Positions 42,541 through 52,016 are shown, counted from the first letter of the stretch. The stretch: DNA of 64,000 nucleotides from Micromonospora sp. WMMA1947 (GCF_027497355.1 NZ_CP114909.1:1674001-1738000); one strand, 5' to 3'. Translations and numbers: made by a program. Notes: generated by a model not told the origin, from the letters alone.

Positions 42541-42827
42541 CCACCCACGGCCCGGTCATGCCGGTCTGGAGCTGTGGCGGCTGCGACCTGCCCTGGCCCT
42601 GCCCCACGCGCAAGCGGGAACTGCGCGCGGAGTACGCCGACGCTCCGGTGTCGCTGGCTCTCTACCTCGGCTCCTACCTCGTCCAAGCCACCGAGGACAT
42701 GCCCTGGACGCCGGCCGGCGTGCTGCACCGCCGCTTTCTCGGCTGGACGCGGGAAACGGCTCTACCGACGCCAGGAGTACGGAACACTGACTCGTCCGCG
42801 TCACCGATGACGCGGAGGAAACGATGA
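42537..42827 (+). CDS. Small PWPC-motif zinc-ribbon-like protein, micro-gene 5
   Basis: 96 residues from GTG 42537 (GTGA overlap). VWSCGGCDLPWPCPTRKREL has CxxC plus PWPC, a signature I know from many short actinomycete proteins encoded beside XRE regulators. Then an acidic helix ELRAEYADAPVSLALYLGSY and a basic tail (SPMTRRKR). Function unknown; likely metal-binding. Confidence 0.72.
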   Translation: MTTHGPVMPVWSCGGCDLPWPCPTRKRELRAEYADAPVSLALYLGSYLVQATEDMPWTPAGVLHRRFLGWTRETALPTPGVRNTDSSASPMTRRKR

Positions 42828-43036
42828 CTCGATCCGGCCAGGAGCCTGTGATGATCGTGCCGCCGGCGGAAGGCGGGTCGAGGGAAACCGAGTACCTCCT
42901 TCGCGACCCGAGCAACGCCGCCGCAATGCGCCGATCGATGGCAGAGCTTGAGAAGGGCGATGCCGCCGAGCGGAACCTGACCGAGTCGCACGCCGTGGCG
43001 GATCCTGACGACCGCAGCCGAGAGCGCCAGGTTTAG
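42824..43036 (+). CDS. YefM-antitoxin-tail-like protein, micro-gene 6
   Basis: 70 residues from ATG 42824 (ATGA overlap). Residues ~20-52, ETEYLLRDPSNAAAMRRSMA then ELEKGDAAERNLTE, resemble the C-terminal toxin-binding half of Phd/YefM antitoxins (pattern ETAYLLRSPANARRL). The N-terminal DNA-binding half is absent and replaced by an unrelated 18-residue stretch. No RelE/YoeB toxin gene follows; the next gene is a cupin. Last member of the chain. Confidence 0.7.
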   Translation: MTRSGQEPVMIVPPAEGGSRETEYLLRDPSNAAAMRRSMAELEKGDAAERNLTESHAVADPDDRSRERQV

Positions 43037-43097
43037 CGGCTTTCCTGATGGCTATGAGGGGGATCGATCCGCAGACCGACGATCGAGGAGAGAGCCG

Positions 43098-43616
43098 ATG
43101 TCCAGCGGTGCGATCCCGTCCGACGATCCGACCCGTACCCTCGTCCACGCCCGTCCCGACGACCCCGCCCTGGCGCACCTCGCCATCGCGGGCGGCACCT
43201 ACACGATCCTGGTCACCGGCGAGCAGACGGCCGGCCGATACTGCCTGATCGACATGCGGGTTCCGCCGGGTGGTGGGCCGCCTCCACACCGGCACGACTT
43301 CGAGGAGATGTTCACGGTGCTCGACGGGGCGGTGGAGTTCACGTTCCGGGGCGAGCAGACAGTCGCGCGGGCCGGGGAGACGATCAACATTCCGGCGAAC
43401 GCGCCGCACTTCTTCCGCAACTCGTTCGACCAGCCCGCTCGGCTGCTCTGCATGTGCACCCCGGCGGGGCAGGACGAGTACTTCCTGCGGGTGGGCGACC
43501 GGGTGGACGGTCCCACCTCACCGCCGCCGGCCCTCACCGAGGAGGAGCAGGCCGAGCGCCGGAACCGGGCGGCGGCGCTGGCCCCCGACTACCGCACCGA
43601 GTTGCTGATCGGCTGA
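43098..43616 (+). CDS. Cupin-domain protein
   Basis: 172 residues. Cupin motif 1 PPPHRHDFEEMFTVLDGAVE and motif 2 ETINIPANAPHFFRN give the His/His/Glu/His metal site. The C-terminus (ALTEEEQAERRNRAAALAPD) is a helix. ATG 43098 with GAGGAGAG upstream. Quercetinase-like or isomerase-like families share this layout; substrate unknown. Ends before a strong terminator. Confidence 0.88.
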   Translation: MSSGAIPSDDPTRTLVHARPDDPALAHLAIAGGTYTILVTGEQTAGRYCLIDMRVPPGGGPPPHRHDFEEMFTVLDGAVEFTFRGEQTVARAGETINIPANAPHFFRNSFDQPARLLCMCTPAGQDEYFLRVGDRVDGPTSPPPALTEEEQAERRNRAAALAPDYRTELLIG

Positions 43617-43642
43617 CACCGGCAGCACGAGCACAACGCGGA

Positions 43643-43684
43643 CGGCTCACCGTCGTGGCCGAGACCACGACGGTGAGCCGTTTT
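43643..43684 (+). terminator. Rho-independent terminator after the cupin gene
   Basis: Perfect 16-bp stem CGGCTCACCGTCGTGG (43643-43658), loop CCGAGA, complement to 43680, then TTTT. It may also stop the convergent xylanase transcript, though the T run is only on this strand. Confidence 0.92.
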
Positions 43685-43697
43685 CCGTACGAGAGGA

Positions 43698-45242
<1,545 letters not shown>

Positions 45243-45251
45243 TCACTGCCC

Positions 45252-45427
45252 TGAAACTTTTCGAAGATGTACCGGTAACTTCCCTGGGAAGATATCCGCG
45301 ACGGCACGATCGGTCAATGTCGATGTCGAATCGAACATGGACTCAACCGGCTGATCAGCGCGGGAGCCCATACATGACCATGAGAGCGAAGCGCGACGAG
45401 AGGCGCGACGCGGACCGAAAGTTTCGG
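45252..45427. promoter_or_regulatory. LacI-type palindromes upstream of the xylanase gene
   Basis: CCGAAA-G-TTTCGG (45415-45427, perfect 6-bp arms) and GAAACTTTTCGAA (45253-45265) resemble the CGAAAnTTTCG-type sites found near actinomycete xylanase genes. A third palindrome, CTTCCC-T-GGGAAG, is at 45279-45291. All lie 95-270 bp upstream of the xylanase start. Sugar-responsive control is inferred. Confidence 0.45.
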
Positions 45428-45445
45428 AGAATCCGGCGTGGCCGG

Positions 45446-45877
45446 TCAGTGCTGGGCGGCCGCGTCGTACCGCTCGCGGTTGGCGTGCACCTCGTCCATG
45501 TGCGCCTCGGCCCACAGCTTCATGCCGTACATCAGCCGGTGCAGCGACTGGCCGAGGTCGGTCAGCTCGTACGTGACGGTCACCGGCACGCTCGGCGTCA
45601 CGGTGCGGGTGACCAGGCCGTCGCGTTCCAGTGAGCGCAACGTCTGGGTGAGCATCTTCTGGCTGACCCCGGCCAGCCGGCGGGACAACTCGGAGTAGCG
45701 CATGACCTGCGGATCCGCGTTGCGGTCCGGGCCGTCGCGGCCGAGCGCGGCCAGGATCAGCGCCACCCACTTGTCGGAGATCCGGTCCAGGAGCTGCCGG
45801 CTCGGGCAGCCGGCGAGGAACGCGTCGTACGCCTCCCGCGCCTGCGCCCGCTTCTCCGCCGCCGTCTGCGTCGGCAT
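45446..45877 (-). CDS. HxlR-family transcriptional regulator
   Basis: 143 residues. CPSRQLLDRISDKWVALILA with the conserved N-terminal Cys at position ~24, winged helix MRYSELSRRLAGVSQKMLTQ, wing DGLVTRTVTPSVPVTVTYEL. HxlR proteins often sense oxidants or electrophiles through this Cys. ATG 45877 with TAGGAGG upstream. Divergent from a quinone-oxidoreductase-like gene, its likely target. Confidence 0.93.
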   Translation of the reverse strand: MPTQTAAEKRAQAREAYDAFLAGCPSRQLLDRISDKWVALILAALGRDGPDRNADPQVMRYSELSRRLAGVSQKMLTQTLRSLERDGLVTRTVTPSVPVTVTYELTDLGQSLHRLMYGMKLWAEAHMDEVHANRERYDAAAQH

Positions 45878-45905
45878 CGTCCGCCTCCTACTCGGGGGTA
45901 CCCAA

Positions 45906-45939
45906 CGCACTCCGAAGTGCGTACTTCCCGATGGGAAGT
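45906..45939. promoter_or_regulatory. HxlR operator region
   Basis: Two adjacent palindromes: CGCACT-ccga-AGTGCG (45906-45921) and ACTTCCC-gat-GGGAAGT (45923-45939). They overlap a third arrangement GAAGT-gcgt-ACTTC. Placed between the divergent HxlR and oxidoreductase starts. Confidence 0.65.
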
Positions 45940-45991
45940 TACCCCTCCATCGTGGAGCAGGGAATCCCCACGAAACAAAAGGAGACACACC

Positions 45992-46906
45992 ATGGGTACG
46001 CGTACCTTCCGCACTGCCGTCGTCCGCACCCCGGGCGGACCCGACGCCATCGAGATCATCGACGTCCCGGAGCGCGAGCCGGGGCCCGGTGAGGTCCGGG
46101 TGGACGTCGCGGCGGCTCCGGTCAACCCGGCCGACCTCGGCGTCGTCGGCGGCTTCTTCCACTCGCTGGGGCTCATCCGCCAGCCGCACCACACCGGCCT
46201 GGGCTGGGACTTCGCCGGTGTCGTCGCCGCCGCCGGGCCGGGCGTCGACCTCGCCGTGGGCACCCGGGTCGCCGGGCTCGTCGGCGGGTTCGACCGCGAC
46301 TTCGGCACGTACGCCGAGCAGCTCGTCGTACCCGTGGCCGACCTGGCGGTCGTACCCGATGATCTGGATCTGGTGGCGGCGGCGACGGTGCCGCTCAACG
46401 GCCTGACCGCGGCGCAGATCGTCGACCTGCTCGGCGAGCCGCCCGCCGGCGGCCGGCTGCTGGTCACCGGCGCGGCCGGCGCGGTGGGCGGCTACGTCGT
46501 GCCGCTCGCCCGAGACCGGGGGTGGCGGGTGACCGGCCTGGCGCGGGCCGAGGACGAGGAGTTCGTGCGCGGGCTCGGCGCCGACTTCACCACCGCCGCC
46601 GAACCGGGCTGGGACGCGGTCGCCGACGCCGCGGTGCTCCAGGACCGCGGGCTCGTGCTGGTGGGTGACGGCGGCGTGTTCGTCGGGGTACGGCCGAACG
46701 CCCACCCGGCCGCCGAGCGCGACGTCACGGTGCGCGCGGTCGAGGTGCACGCCGACGGGGTACGCCTGGCCGACCTGCTCGCCCGCACCGCCGCCGGTGA
46801 GCTGCCCGCGCGGGTGCACGCGGTGGTGCCGCTCGACCGGGTGGCGGACGCCCACCGGGAGGCGGCCAAGGGCGGAGTACGCGGACGCTACGTGCTGCGC
46901 CCCTGA
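45992..46906 (+). CDS. Zinc-independent MDR oxidoreductase (quinone oxidoreductase-like)
   Basis: 304 residues. GroES-like N-terminus (PGPGEVRVDVAAAPVNPADL, GLGWDFAGVVAAAGPGVD) and Rossmann domain (GRLLVTGAAGAVGGYVVPLA). Lacks the catalytic zinc Cys/His set, as in NADPH:quinone reductases. Ends with the family pattern LDRVADAHREAAKGGVRGRY. ATG 45992 with AAGGAG upstream. Controlled by the divergent HxlR protein, so likely detoxifies quinones or aldehydes. Confidence 0.92.
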   Translation: MGTRTFRTAVVRTPGGPDAIEIIDVPEREPGPGEVRVDVAAAPVNPADLGVVGGFFHSLGLIRQPHHTGLGWDFAGVVAAAGPGVDLAVGTRVAGLVGGFDRDFGTYAEQLVVPVADLAVVPDDLDLVAAATVPLNGLTAAQIVDLLGEPPAGGRLLVTGAAGAVGGYVVPLARDRGWRVTGLARAEDEEFVRGLGADFTTAAEPGWDAVADAAVLQDRGLVLVGDGGVFVGVRPNAHPAAERDVTVRAVEVHADGVRLADLLARTAAGELPARVHAVVPLDRVADAHREAAKGGVRGRYVLRP

Positions 46907-47010
46907 CCGCCGCGAGCGCGGTCCAGCACCTCCTCGACGGTGAGCGGGCTGCGCGGGTGGTGGGTCAGCGAGAGCGAGGTCCCGATCGTGCGGGGGCGCC
47001 GCGGCGACAC

Positions 47011-47805
47011 TCAGGTGATGTCGCGGCGCATCGGGACGACCACGGCGAGCGCGGCTGCGGTCAGCGCGTACGCGGTCAGCAGCAGGGCGCCGGCAGCCGG
47101 CGGCAGGAGCGCCACGGCGTCGCTGCCGAGCTGCGCGGACATCGCGTCGGCGACGTAGGTGAAGTCGGTGAGCGCGGCGGTGGCCCCGCCGGGCAGGAGC
47201 GGGTAGAGCGCGTTGACGCCGGGGATCATCATCAGGACCGGCTCGGCCAGGTACAGGTAGCCGACCACCACGCAGACCGCCGCGACCTGGTTACGGAGCA
47301 GGGCGCCCACGCCGACGCCGACGAGCAGGTAGACAGCCATCGCGACGCCGATGCGGGCGAGCAGCGCCAGCACAGTGGGGGCGGGCAGGCCCAGCGGCAC
47401 GCCGCGCGCGGCGGCGACCGTGAACAGGGCTGCCGAGGCGGCGACGGCGAGCGCGAGTCCGTAGGCGAGGCCGACGACCGCGTGGGTGACGAGTTTGGCG
47501 GCGAGCACCCGCCCACGGCGCGGCGCGAACACGAACGTGACGGCGGCGGTGCCGTGCCGGTACTCGGAGGTGGCCGCGAGGGCACCGGCGGCGGCCGGCA
47601 CGAAGGCGGTGAAGCCGAGGATGCCGAGGATCGACCGCAGGCCCTCCTCGGTGTGCAGGCCGGGCATCGGCGGGTCGAAGTTCTCCGGCCCGACCAGCGC
47701 CATCATCCCGACCAGGCCGCCGCCCAGCGCGACGGACGCGAGCAGCAGCGCACCCCACATCCGGGTCGCCAGCACCCGGCGCAGTTCCGCTCTGAGCAGG
47801 TTCAT
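47011..47805 (-). CDS. ABC-2 type transporter permease
   Basis: 264 residues, six hydrophobic helices (MWGALLLASVALGGGLVGMM, FTAFVPAAAGALAATSEYRH with the ABC-2 EYRHGT motif, HAVVGLAYGLALAVAASAAL, then three more). ATG 47805 with GGAGG five bases upstream and a 4-bp overlap with the ATPase stop. Last gene of a four-gene operon with its regulator. Confidence 0.88.
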   Translation of the reverse strand: MNLLRAELRRVLATRMWGALLLASVALGGGLVGMMALVGPENFDPPMPGLHTEEGLRSILGILGFTAFVPAAAGALAATSEYRHGTAAVTFVFAPRRGRVLAAKLVTHAVVGLAYGLALAVAASAALFTVAAARGVPLGLPAPTVLALLARIGVAMAVYLLVGVGVGALLRNQVAAVCVVVGYLYLAEPVLMMIPGVNALYPLLPGGATAALTDFTYVADAMSAQLGSDAVALLPPAAGALLLTAYALTAAALAVVVPMRRDIT

Positions 47806-48707
47806 CGGGCCTCCGCCTTGTCGGTGGTCAGGTCGAGGAAGAGCTGTTCGAGGCTTGTGGTCTCGGTGACCAGCTCGTGGACCCGCACGCGATGGGCCGC
47901 GGCGAGGTCGGCGACGCCCGGCGCGTCCAGTCCGCGTACCCGCAGCCGGCCGGGCCCGGCGGCCTCGACGGACCCGGCGGCGGCCGCCAGCGCGGCGGCC
48001 AGAGCTGTCGCGTCCGGCGAGGTGACGAGCACCGTCGGCGGGCCGGTGAGCCGGGACCACGGCCCGGCGGCGACGAGTTCCCCGCGCCGGATGACCACCA
48101 CGTCGTCCACCACCTGCTGGACCTCGTGCAGGACGTGGCTGGAGATCAGCACGGTGCGGCCCTCGTCGGCGAGGCGGCGCAGCAGCCCGCGCAGCCACGA
48201 CATGCCTTCCGGGTCCAGGCCGTTCGCCGGTTCGTCGAGCAGGAGGACACGCGGGTCGCCGAGCATCGCCGTGGCGAGGCTGAGCCGTTGCCGCATGCCG
48301 GTGGAGAACCCTCGGGTACGACGGTCGGCGGCGTGGGCGAGGCCGAGCAGGTCCAGCAGTTCCGCGACCCTGCCGCCCGGGCAGCCGGCCATCGCGGCGT
48401 AGACGCCCAGGTGGTCACGGGCGGTGTGGCCGGGGTGGAACGCGTTGCCGTCGAACACCGCGCCGACGGTCCGTGCCGGCTGGGCCAGCCGGCCGTAGGG
48501 CTGCCCGCCGATGGTGGCGGTGCCGCTGGTCGGCGTCACCAGTCCGGTCAGCATGCGCATCGTGGTGGTCTTGCCGGCGCCGTTCGGGCCGAGGAAGCCG
48601 GTGACGGCGCCGGGTCGCACGGTGAAGGTCAGATCGCGTACGGCGGTCACGTCGCCGTAGCGTTTGGTCAGGCCCGACGCCTCGATCGCCAGGTGGTCGC
48701 CGGTCAC
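47802..48707 (-). CDS. ABC transporter ATP-binding protein (DrrA-like)
   Basis: 301 residues. Walker A GPNGAGKTT, signature FSTGMRQRLSLATAML, Walker B RVLLLDEPANGLDPEG and VLISSHVLHE. The C-terminal extension (~220-301) is typical of DrrA/CcmA-type drug exporters. GTG 48707 overlaps the upstream stop (GTGA). Partner of the ABC-2 permease. Confidence 0.93.
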   Translation of the reverse strand: MTGDHLAIEASGLTKRYGDVTAVRDLTFTVRPGAVTGFLGPNGAGKTTTMRMLTGLVTPTSGTATIGGQPYGRLAQPARTVGAVFDGNAFHPGHTARDHLGVYAAMAGCPGGRVAELLDLLGLAHAADRRTRGFSTGMRQRLSLATAMLGDPRVLLLDEPANGLDPEGMSWLRGLLRRLADEGRTVLISSHVLHEVQQVVDDVVVIRRGELVAAGPWSRLTGPPTVLVTSPDATALAAALAAAAGSVEAAGPGRLRVRGLDAPGVADLAAAHRVRVHELVTETTSLEQLFLDLTTDKAEAR

Positions 48708-49075
48708 GGCCGGCCCCGCGTCGCACGCCCGATCGTCTCGGCGAGGCCCGGCGCGGCCGGGTCGGAGACCACCACCTCGTCGAACTCCCCGCCGGCCGCC
48801 GCGCGGTCCAGCACCAGGTGCAGGCCGGGCTGCCCCCGCCGGGCCGCTACGAGCTGCCGGGGACCGCCGAACAGACCCCAGACGCCGATCTTGGCGAAGC
48901 CGGACACGGCGTACCCGCGCCGGGCGCCGCGGGCCAGCCGGATCGGCTCGTCCACCGGGGCGGCGTGCCGCACGGCGGCCAGGCGCAGCGCGAACCGCTC
49001 CCGCCCGACCCACATCCGTTCCCATCCGGTGAACCGGATGTCGATCACGTCGCCGTCGAGAATTACGGAGGCCAT
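48704..49075 (-). CDS. Hypothetical protein in the ABC exporter operon
   Basis: 123 residues, MASVILDGDVIDIRFTGWER then alternating strands (RFALRLAAVRHAAPVDEPIR, AVSGFAKIGVWGLFGGPRQL, GLHLVLDRAAAGGEFDEVVV), suggestive of a bacterial PH-like or SHOCT-less beta fold. No membrane segment. TGATG junction with the regulator upstream and GTGA with the ATPase downstream, so it is co-translated with the exporter. Function unknown. Confidence 0.78.
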   Translation of the reverse strand: MASVILDGDVIDIRFTGWERMWVGRERFALRLAAVRHAAPVDEPIRLARGARRGYAVSGFAKIGVWGLFGGPRQLVAARRGQPGLHLVLDRAAAGGEFDEVVVSDPAAPGLAETIGRATRGRP

Positions 49076-49677
49076 CAGTCGTCGCCCTTCGTCGTGTCGG
49101 AGTCGTGCGCTGACGTGTGCGTGTCGCCGGGGGTCGCCTGGCGATCGGCGGGCATCAGGATGGTCGCCAGCAGCCGGGGGGTCCGACCGTCGCCGGGCCC
49201 TTTGGCGAGCAACGGGCCGACCAGCGCGTTGAGCCCGGCTGCGAACTCGTGCAGCTCGGCGTCGGTCAGGTGCAGGACGAGCTGCTGGTATCCGACCCCG
49301 TCGGCGACGAAGTCGACGGACTCCCGGGCGAGGTAGCGGGAGAACTCGGACAGCAGGCTCGACACGAACGCGGTGAAGTAGCGCGCGTGGTCCTCCGGCG
49401 TCGCCGTCGCCAGGGCCGCCGGGTCCAGCGCCGCGCCGTGCGCGGGCAGCGCGTACACCCGCTCGACGGCGCCGCGCACCTTGCGCTCCTCCACCACGTC
49501 GAGCATCCCGGTCTTCACGAGCGTCGCCAGGTGCCGGTAGAGCGTGGCGTGCGGGACGTCGGGCAGCAGCTCGACCAGGTCGTGAGTGGTCACCCGGGTG
49601 CCCGCCACGGCACGCAGGACGCGGAGCCGCACCGGGTGCAGCGCCACCTCCGCCCACCGCTCCATCGACATCGCCAT
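49075..49677 (-). CDS. ArsR-like winged-helix regulator of the ABC operon
   Basis: 200 residues. Winged helix residues ~10-75 (LHPVRLRVLRAVAGTRVTTH, LPDVPHATLYRHLATLVKTG), then a helical C-terminal domain (FTAFVSSLLSEFSRYLARES, LTDAELHEFAAGLNALVG) and a polar tail. Start ATG 49677 has TAGTGT six bases upstream (leaderless). The 22-bp palindrome covering this -10 suggests autorepression of the four-gene operon. Confidence 0.88.
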   Translation of the reverse strand: MAMSMERWAEVALHPVRLRVLRAVAGTRVTTHDLVELLPDVPHATLYRHLATLVKTGMLDVVEERKVRGAVERVYALPAHGAALDPAALATATPEDHARYFTAFVSSLLSEFSRYLARESVDFVADGVGYQQLVLHLTDAELHEFAAGLNALVGPLLAKGPGDGRTPRLLATILMPADRQATPGDTHTSAHDSDTTKGDD

Positions 49678-49686
49678 GGCCGAACA

Positions 49687-49708
49687 CTATCACTATCGAT
49701 AGTGATAG
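49687..49708. promoter_or_regulatory. 22-bp perfect palindromic operator
   Basis: CTATCACTATC (49687-49697) joined directly to its reverse complement (49698-49708). It overlaps the -10 TAGTGT (49689-49684) of the leftward ABC operon. Near-certain binding site of the adjacent winged-helix regulator by position. Confidence 0.85.
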
Positions 49709-49747
49709 CAGTAGGGCGTGGAGCAACCGGGCGTGAAGGCCGGACGG

Positions 49748-50209
49748 TCAGACGGACGGACGGGTGTGGTGAGCAAGCACCCGCGCCAGCAGCCGGGTCA
49801 GGTCCGCGCGCTCGTCGGCCGACAGGGGCGCGAGCAGGTCGTCCTGGACGGCGGCGAGGCACTTCTCCAGCCGCCGGAGCTGCCGCCGCCCAGCCGCCGT
49901 GATGGTGACGACGTTGCGCCGCCGGTCGGCCGGGTCCGGGGCGCGGACCACGAACTCCCGCTCGGCGAGTTCGTTGAGGGCGGCCACCACGTCGCTGACG
50001 TGGATGCCGCTGCGCCGGCCGAGCGCCGCCTGGCTGGCCGGGCCGAACTCGTCGAGCGTGGCGAGCAGCCGGAAGTGGTAACCGCGCGCGTCGGCCGCCG
50101 CCAGCCCGTCACTCACCAGCCGGCCGGCGCGTACGGCGGTCTGGGTGATCAGCCAGCTCGGCAGGCCGGCCAGGCGGGTCGGTACGAGGTCCGGCTCCGG
50201 GTTCTCCAC
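49748..50209 (-). CDS. MarR-family transcriptional regulator
   Basis: 153 residues. MarR core: HFRLLATLDEFGPASQAALG, RSGIHVSDVVAALNELAERE, wing VVRAPDPADRRRNVVTITAA. Start GTG 50209 with TAGGCT six bases upstream (leaderless). Divergent from an epoxide hydrolase with paired operators between them. Confidence 0.93.
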   Translation of the reverse strand: MENPEPDLVPTRLAGLPSWLITQTAVRAGRLVSDGLAAADARGYHFRLLATLDEFGPASQAALGRRSGIHVSDVVAALNELAEREFVVRAPDPADRRRNVVTITAAGRRQLRRLEKCLAAVQDDLLAPLSADERADLTRLLARVLAHHTRPSV

Positions 50210-50229
50210 GTGCCCAGCCTATCCGGAAA

Positions 50230-50289
50230 CGTTGGCGCCACCAACGATCTGCGCTATCGTTGGTCCCCCTAACGTTTGTGGCACCAACG
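50230..50289. promoter_or_regulatory. Paired MarR operators
   Basis: CGTTGG-N5-CCAACG at 50230-50246 (perfect) and CGTTTG-N5-CCAACG at 50273-50289 (one mismatch), with a lone CGTTGG half-site at 50258-50263. The first covers the MarR promoter, the second the epoxide hydrolase leader. Confidence 0.78.
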
Positions 50290-50302
50290 AAAGGTGGCGG
50301 TC

Positions 50303-51394
50303 ATGATCGAACCGTTCCGAGTCCACGTCCCGCAGGCCGACCTCGACGACCTGGCCGACCGCCTGGCCCGCACCCGCTGGCCCGACGAGCTACCAGGCGC
50401 CGGGTGGGACTACGGCATCCCGCTGGCCCGGGTACGCGAGCTGGCCGAGCACTGGCGCACCGCGTACGACTGGCGGGCGGCCGAAGCCGAGCTGAACCGG
50501 TATCCGCAGTTCACCACCACCATCGACGGGCAGAACATCCACTTCCTGCACGTACGGGCCGCCGACCCGGACGCGCTGCCGCTGATCCTCACCCACGGCT
50601 GGCCCGGCTCGGTCGTCGAGTTCCTCGATGTGCTCGGCCCGCTGTCCGAGCAGTTCCACCTGGTCGTACCGTCGATCCCCGGATTCGGCTTCTCCGGGCC
50701 GACCCGGGAGCGCGGCTGGAACGTCGACCGGGTCGCCCGCGCCTGGGCCGAGCTGATGCGCCGGCTCGGCTACCGGCGGTACGGCGCACAGGGCGGCGAC
50801 TGGGGTTCGGTCATCTCCACCCGGCTCGGCGGCATCGACGCGGAGCACGTCGTCGGCGTGCACCTCACCTACCTGCCCACCCCGCCGCCGCCCGGCTGGA
50901 CCGGGCAGGCCGGACTGTCCGAGGAGGACCGGGATCGGCTGGCCCGGATCATGCGGCTCAAGACGCAGCGGCACCCGCACCAGGTGCTCTACGCCAGCCG
51001 CCCGCAGACCGTCTCGTACGCGCTGCACGACTCACCCGTCGGTCAGCTCGCGTGGATCGCGGAGAAGTTCACCGAGTGGACCGACCCACGCTCCACGGTC
51101 AGCGTGGATCGCATCCTCACCGACGTCTCGGTCTACTGGTTCACCCGCACCGCCGCGTCGTCGGCCCGGCTGGTGCGGGAGAGCGCGTTCGGTGGCCCGC
51201 CCGCGCCCTGCCCGCCGCCGATCGGGGTAGCCGTGTTCGCGCACGACATCACCCGGTCCGTGCGTCCGATCGCCGAGCTGACGTACACGATCCGGCAGTG
51301 GAGCGAGTTCGACCGGGGCGGTCACTTCGCCGCGCTGGAGGTGCCGGACCTGTTCGTCGACGACGTCCGGTCGTTCTTCTGGAACCTGCGATGA
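50303..51394 (+). CDS. Epoxide hydrolase, EHN family
   Basis: 363 residues. N-terminal EHN domain ([40 protein letters not shown]), then alpha/beta hydrolase: oxyanion HGWPGS, nucleophile Asp in [11 protein letters not shown], lid tyrosines, His in [11 protein letters not shown]. Opens epoxides to diols. ATG 50303 with AAGGTGG upstream. Likely de-repressed by the MarR partner when substrate is present. Confidence 0.94.
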   Translation: MIEPFRVHVPQADLDDLADRLARTRWPDELPGAGWDYGIPLARVRELAEHWRTAYDWRAAEAELNRYPQFTTTIDGQNIHFLHVRAADPDALPLILTHGWPGSVVEFLDVLGPLSEQFHLVVPSIPGFGFSGPTRERGWNVDRVARAWAELMRRLGYRRYGAQGGDWGSVISTRLGGIDAEHVVGVHLTYLPTPPPPGWTGQAGLSEEDRDRLARIMRLKTQRHPHQVLYASRPQTVSYALHDSPVGQLAWIAEKFTEWTDPRSTVSVDRILTDVSVYWFTRTAASSARLVRESAFGGPPAPCPPPIGVAVFAHDITRSVRPIAELTYTIRQWSEFDRGGHFAALEVPDLFVDDVRSFFWNLR

Positions 51395-51403
51395 CGGCCG
51401 CGC

Positions 51404-51886
51404 TCAGCTCATCGCCGCCGCGAACATCCCCGGCTCGTACGAGCCGCCGCGCTGGTGCACGAGCACCGCGAACCGGTTCGCCGCGTTGATCAGCCCGAGC
51501 AGGCACACCAGCGCGGCGATCTGGTCGTCGTCGTAGTGCTTACGCACCTGCTCCCACGTCTCGTCGGACACCCCCGCAGAGGCGTCGGCGAGCCGGGTGC
51601 CCTCCTCGGCGAACGCCAGCGCCGCGCACTCGGCCTCGGTGAACACTGTCGACTCGCGCCAAGCCGCGACCAGGTTCAGGCGGACCGCGCTCTCGCCGCC
51701 GGCCACCGCCTCCTTGGTGTGCATGTCGATGCACCAGCCGCAGCCGTTGATCTGGCTGGCTCGCAGCGACACCAGCTCCTGCACCGTGCGGGGCAGCGAC
51801 GACTGGTGGATCACCAGGCCCGCGCCGGCGAAGCGCTTCATGAACGTCGCGGAGACCGGGTTCTCGAACAGGTTGAATCGGGTCAT
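51404..51886 (-). CDS. AhpD-like carboxymuconolactone decarboxylase-family protein
   Basis: 160 residues. CMD core with the redox pair in INGCGWCIDMHTKEA (CxxC plus His), as in alkylhydroperoxidase AhpD. ATG 51886. Divergent from the ECF41 sigma gene; members of this family are the classic genetic partners of ECF41 factors and probable members of their regulon. Confidence 0.92.
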   Translation of the reverse strand: MTRFNLFENPVSATFMKRFAGAGLVIHQSSLPRTVQELVSLRASQINGCGWCIDMHTKEAVAGGESAVRLNLVAAWRESTVFTEAECAALAFAEEGTRLADASAGVSDETWEQVRKHYDDDQIAALVCLLGLINAANRFAVLVHQRGGSYEPGMFAAAMS

Positions 51887-51989
51887 GGTGGCGCCCTCTC
51901 TGCTGGGGTGGGTGTCGGACGACCACGAGATGCCGGGGACCGCCTCGGCGTGACGGCAACGCCGGGTGAGGACCGCCACAGCGGCCCGG

Positions 51990-52016
51990 TGTCACACGGC
52001 GGCGGCGGGCGGCGTC
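51990..52016 (+). promoter_or_regulatory. ECF41-type promoter
   Basis: TGTCACA (51990-51996), exactly 16 bp, CGTC (52013-52016), matching the published ECF41 autoregulated promoter pattern, 38 bp before the sigma gene start. Confidence 0.85.

Noticed and set aside
42537..43036. Complete type II toxin-antitoxin module
   Set aside because: The YefM-like part is only a C-terminal half, and neither neighbour resembles a RelE, YoeB, PIN or other toxin.
46907..47010. Minus-strand remnant reading TSLSLTHHPRSPLTVEEVLD
   Set aside because: Looks protein-like but is too short, has no start, and no second piece is nearby; not enough to call a pseudogene.
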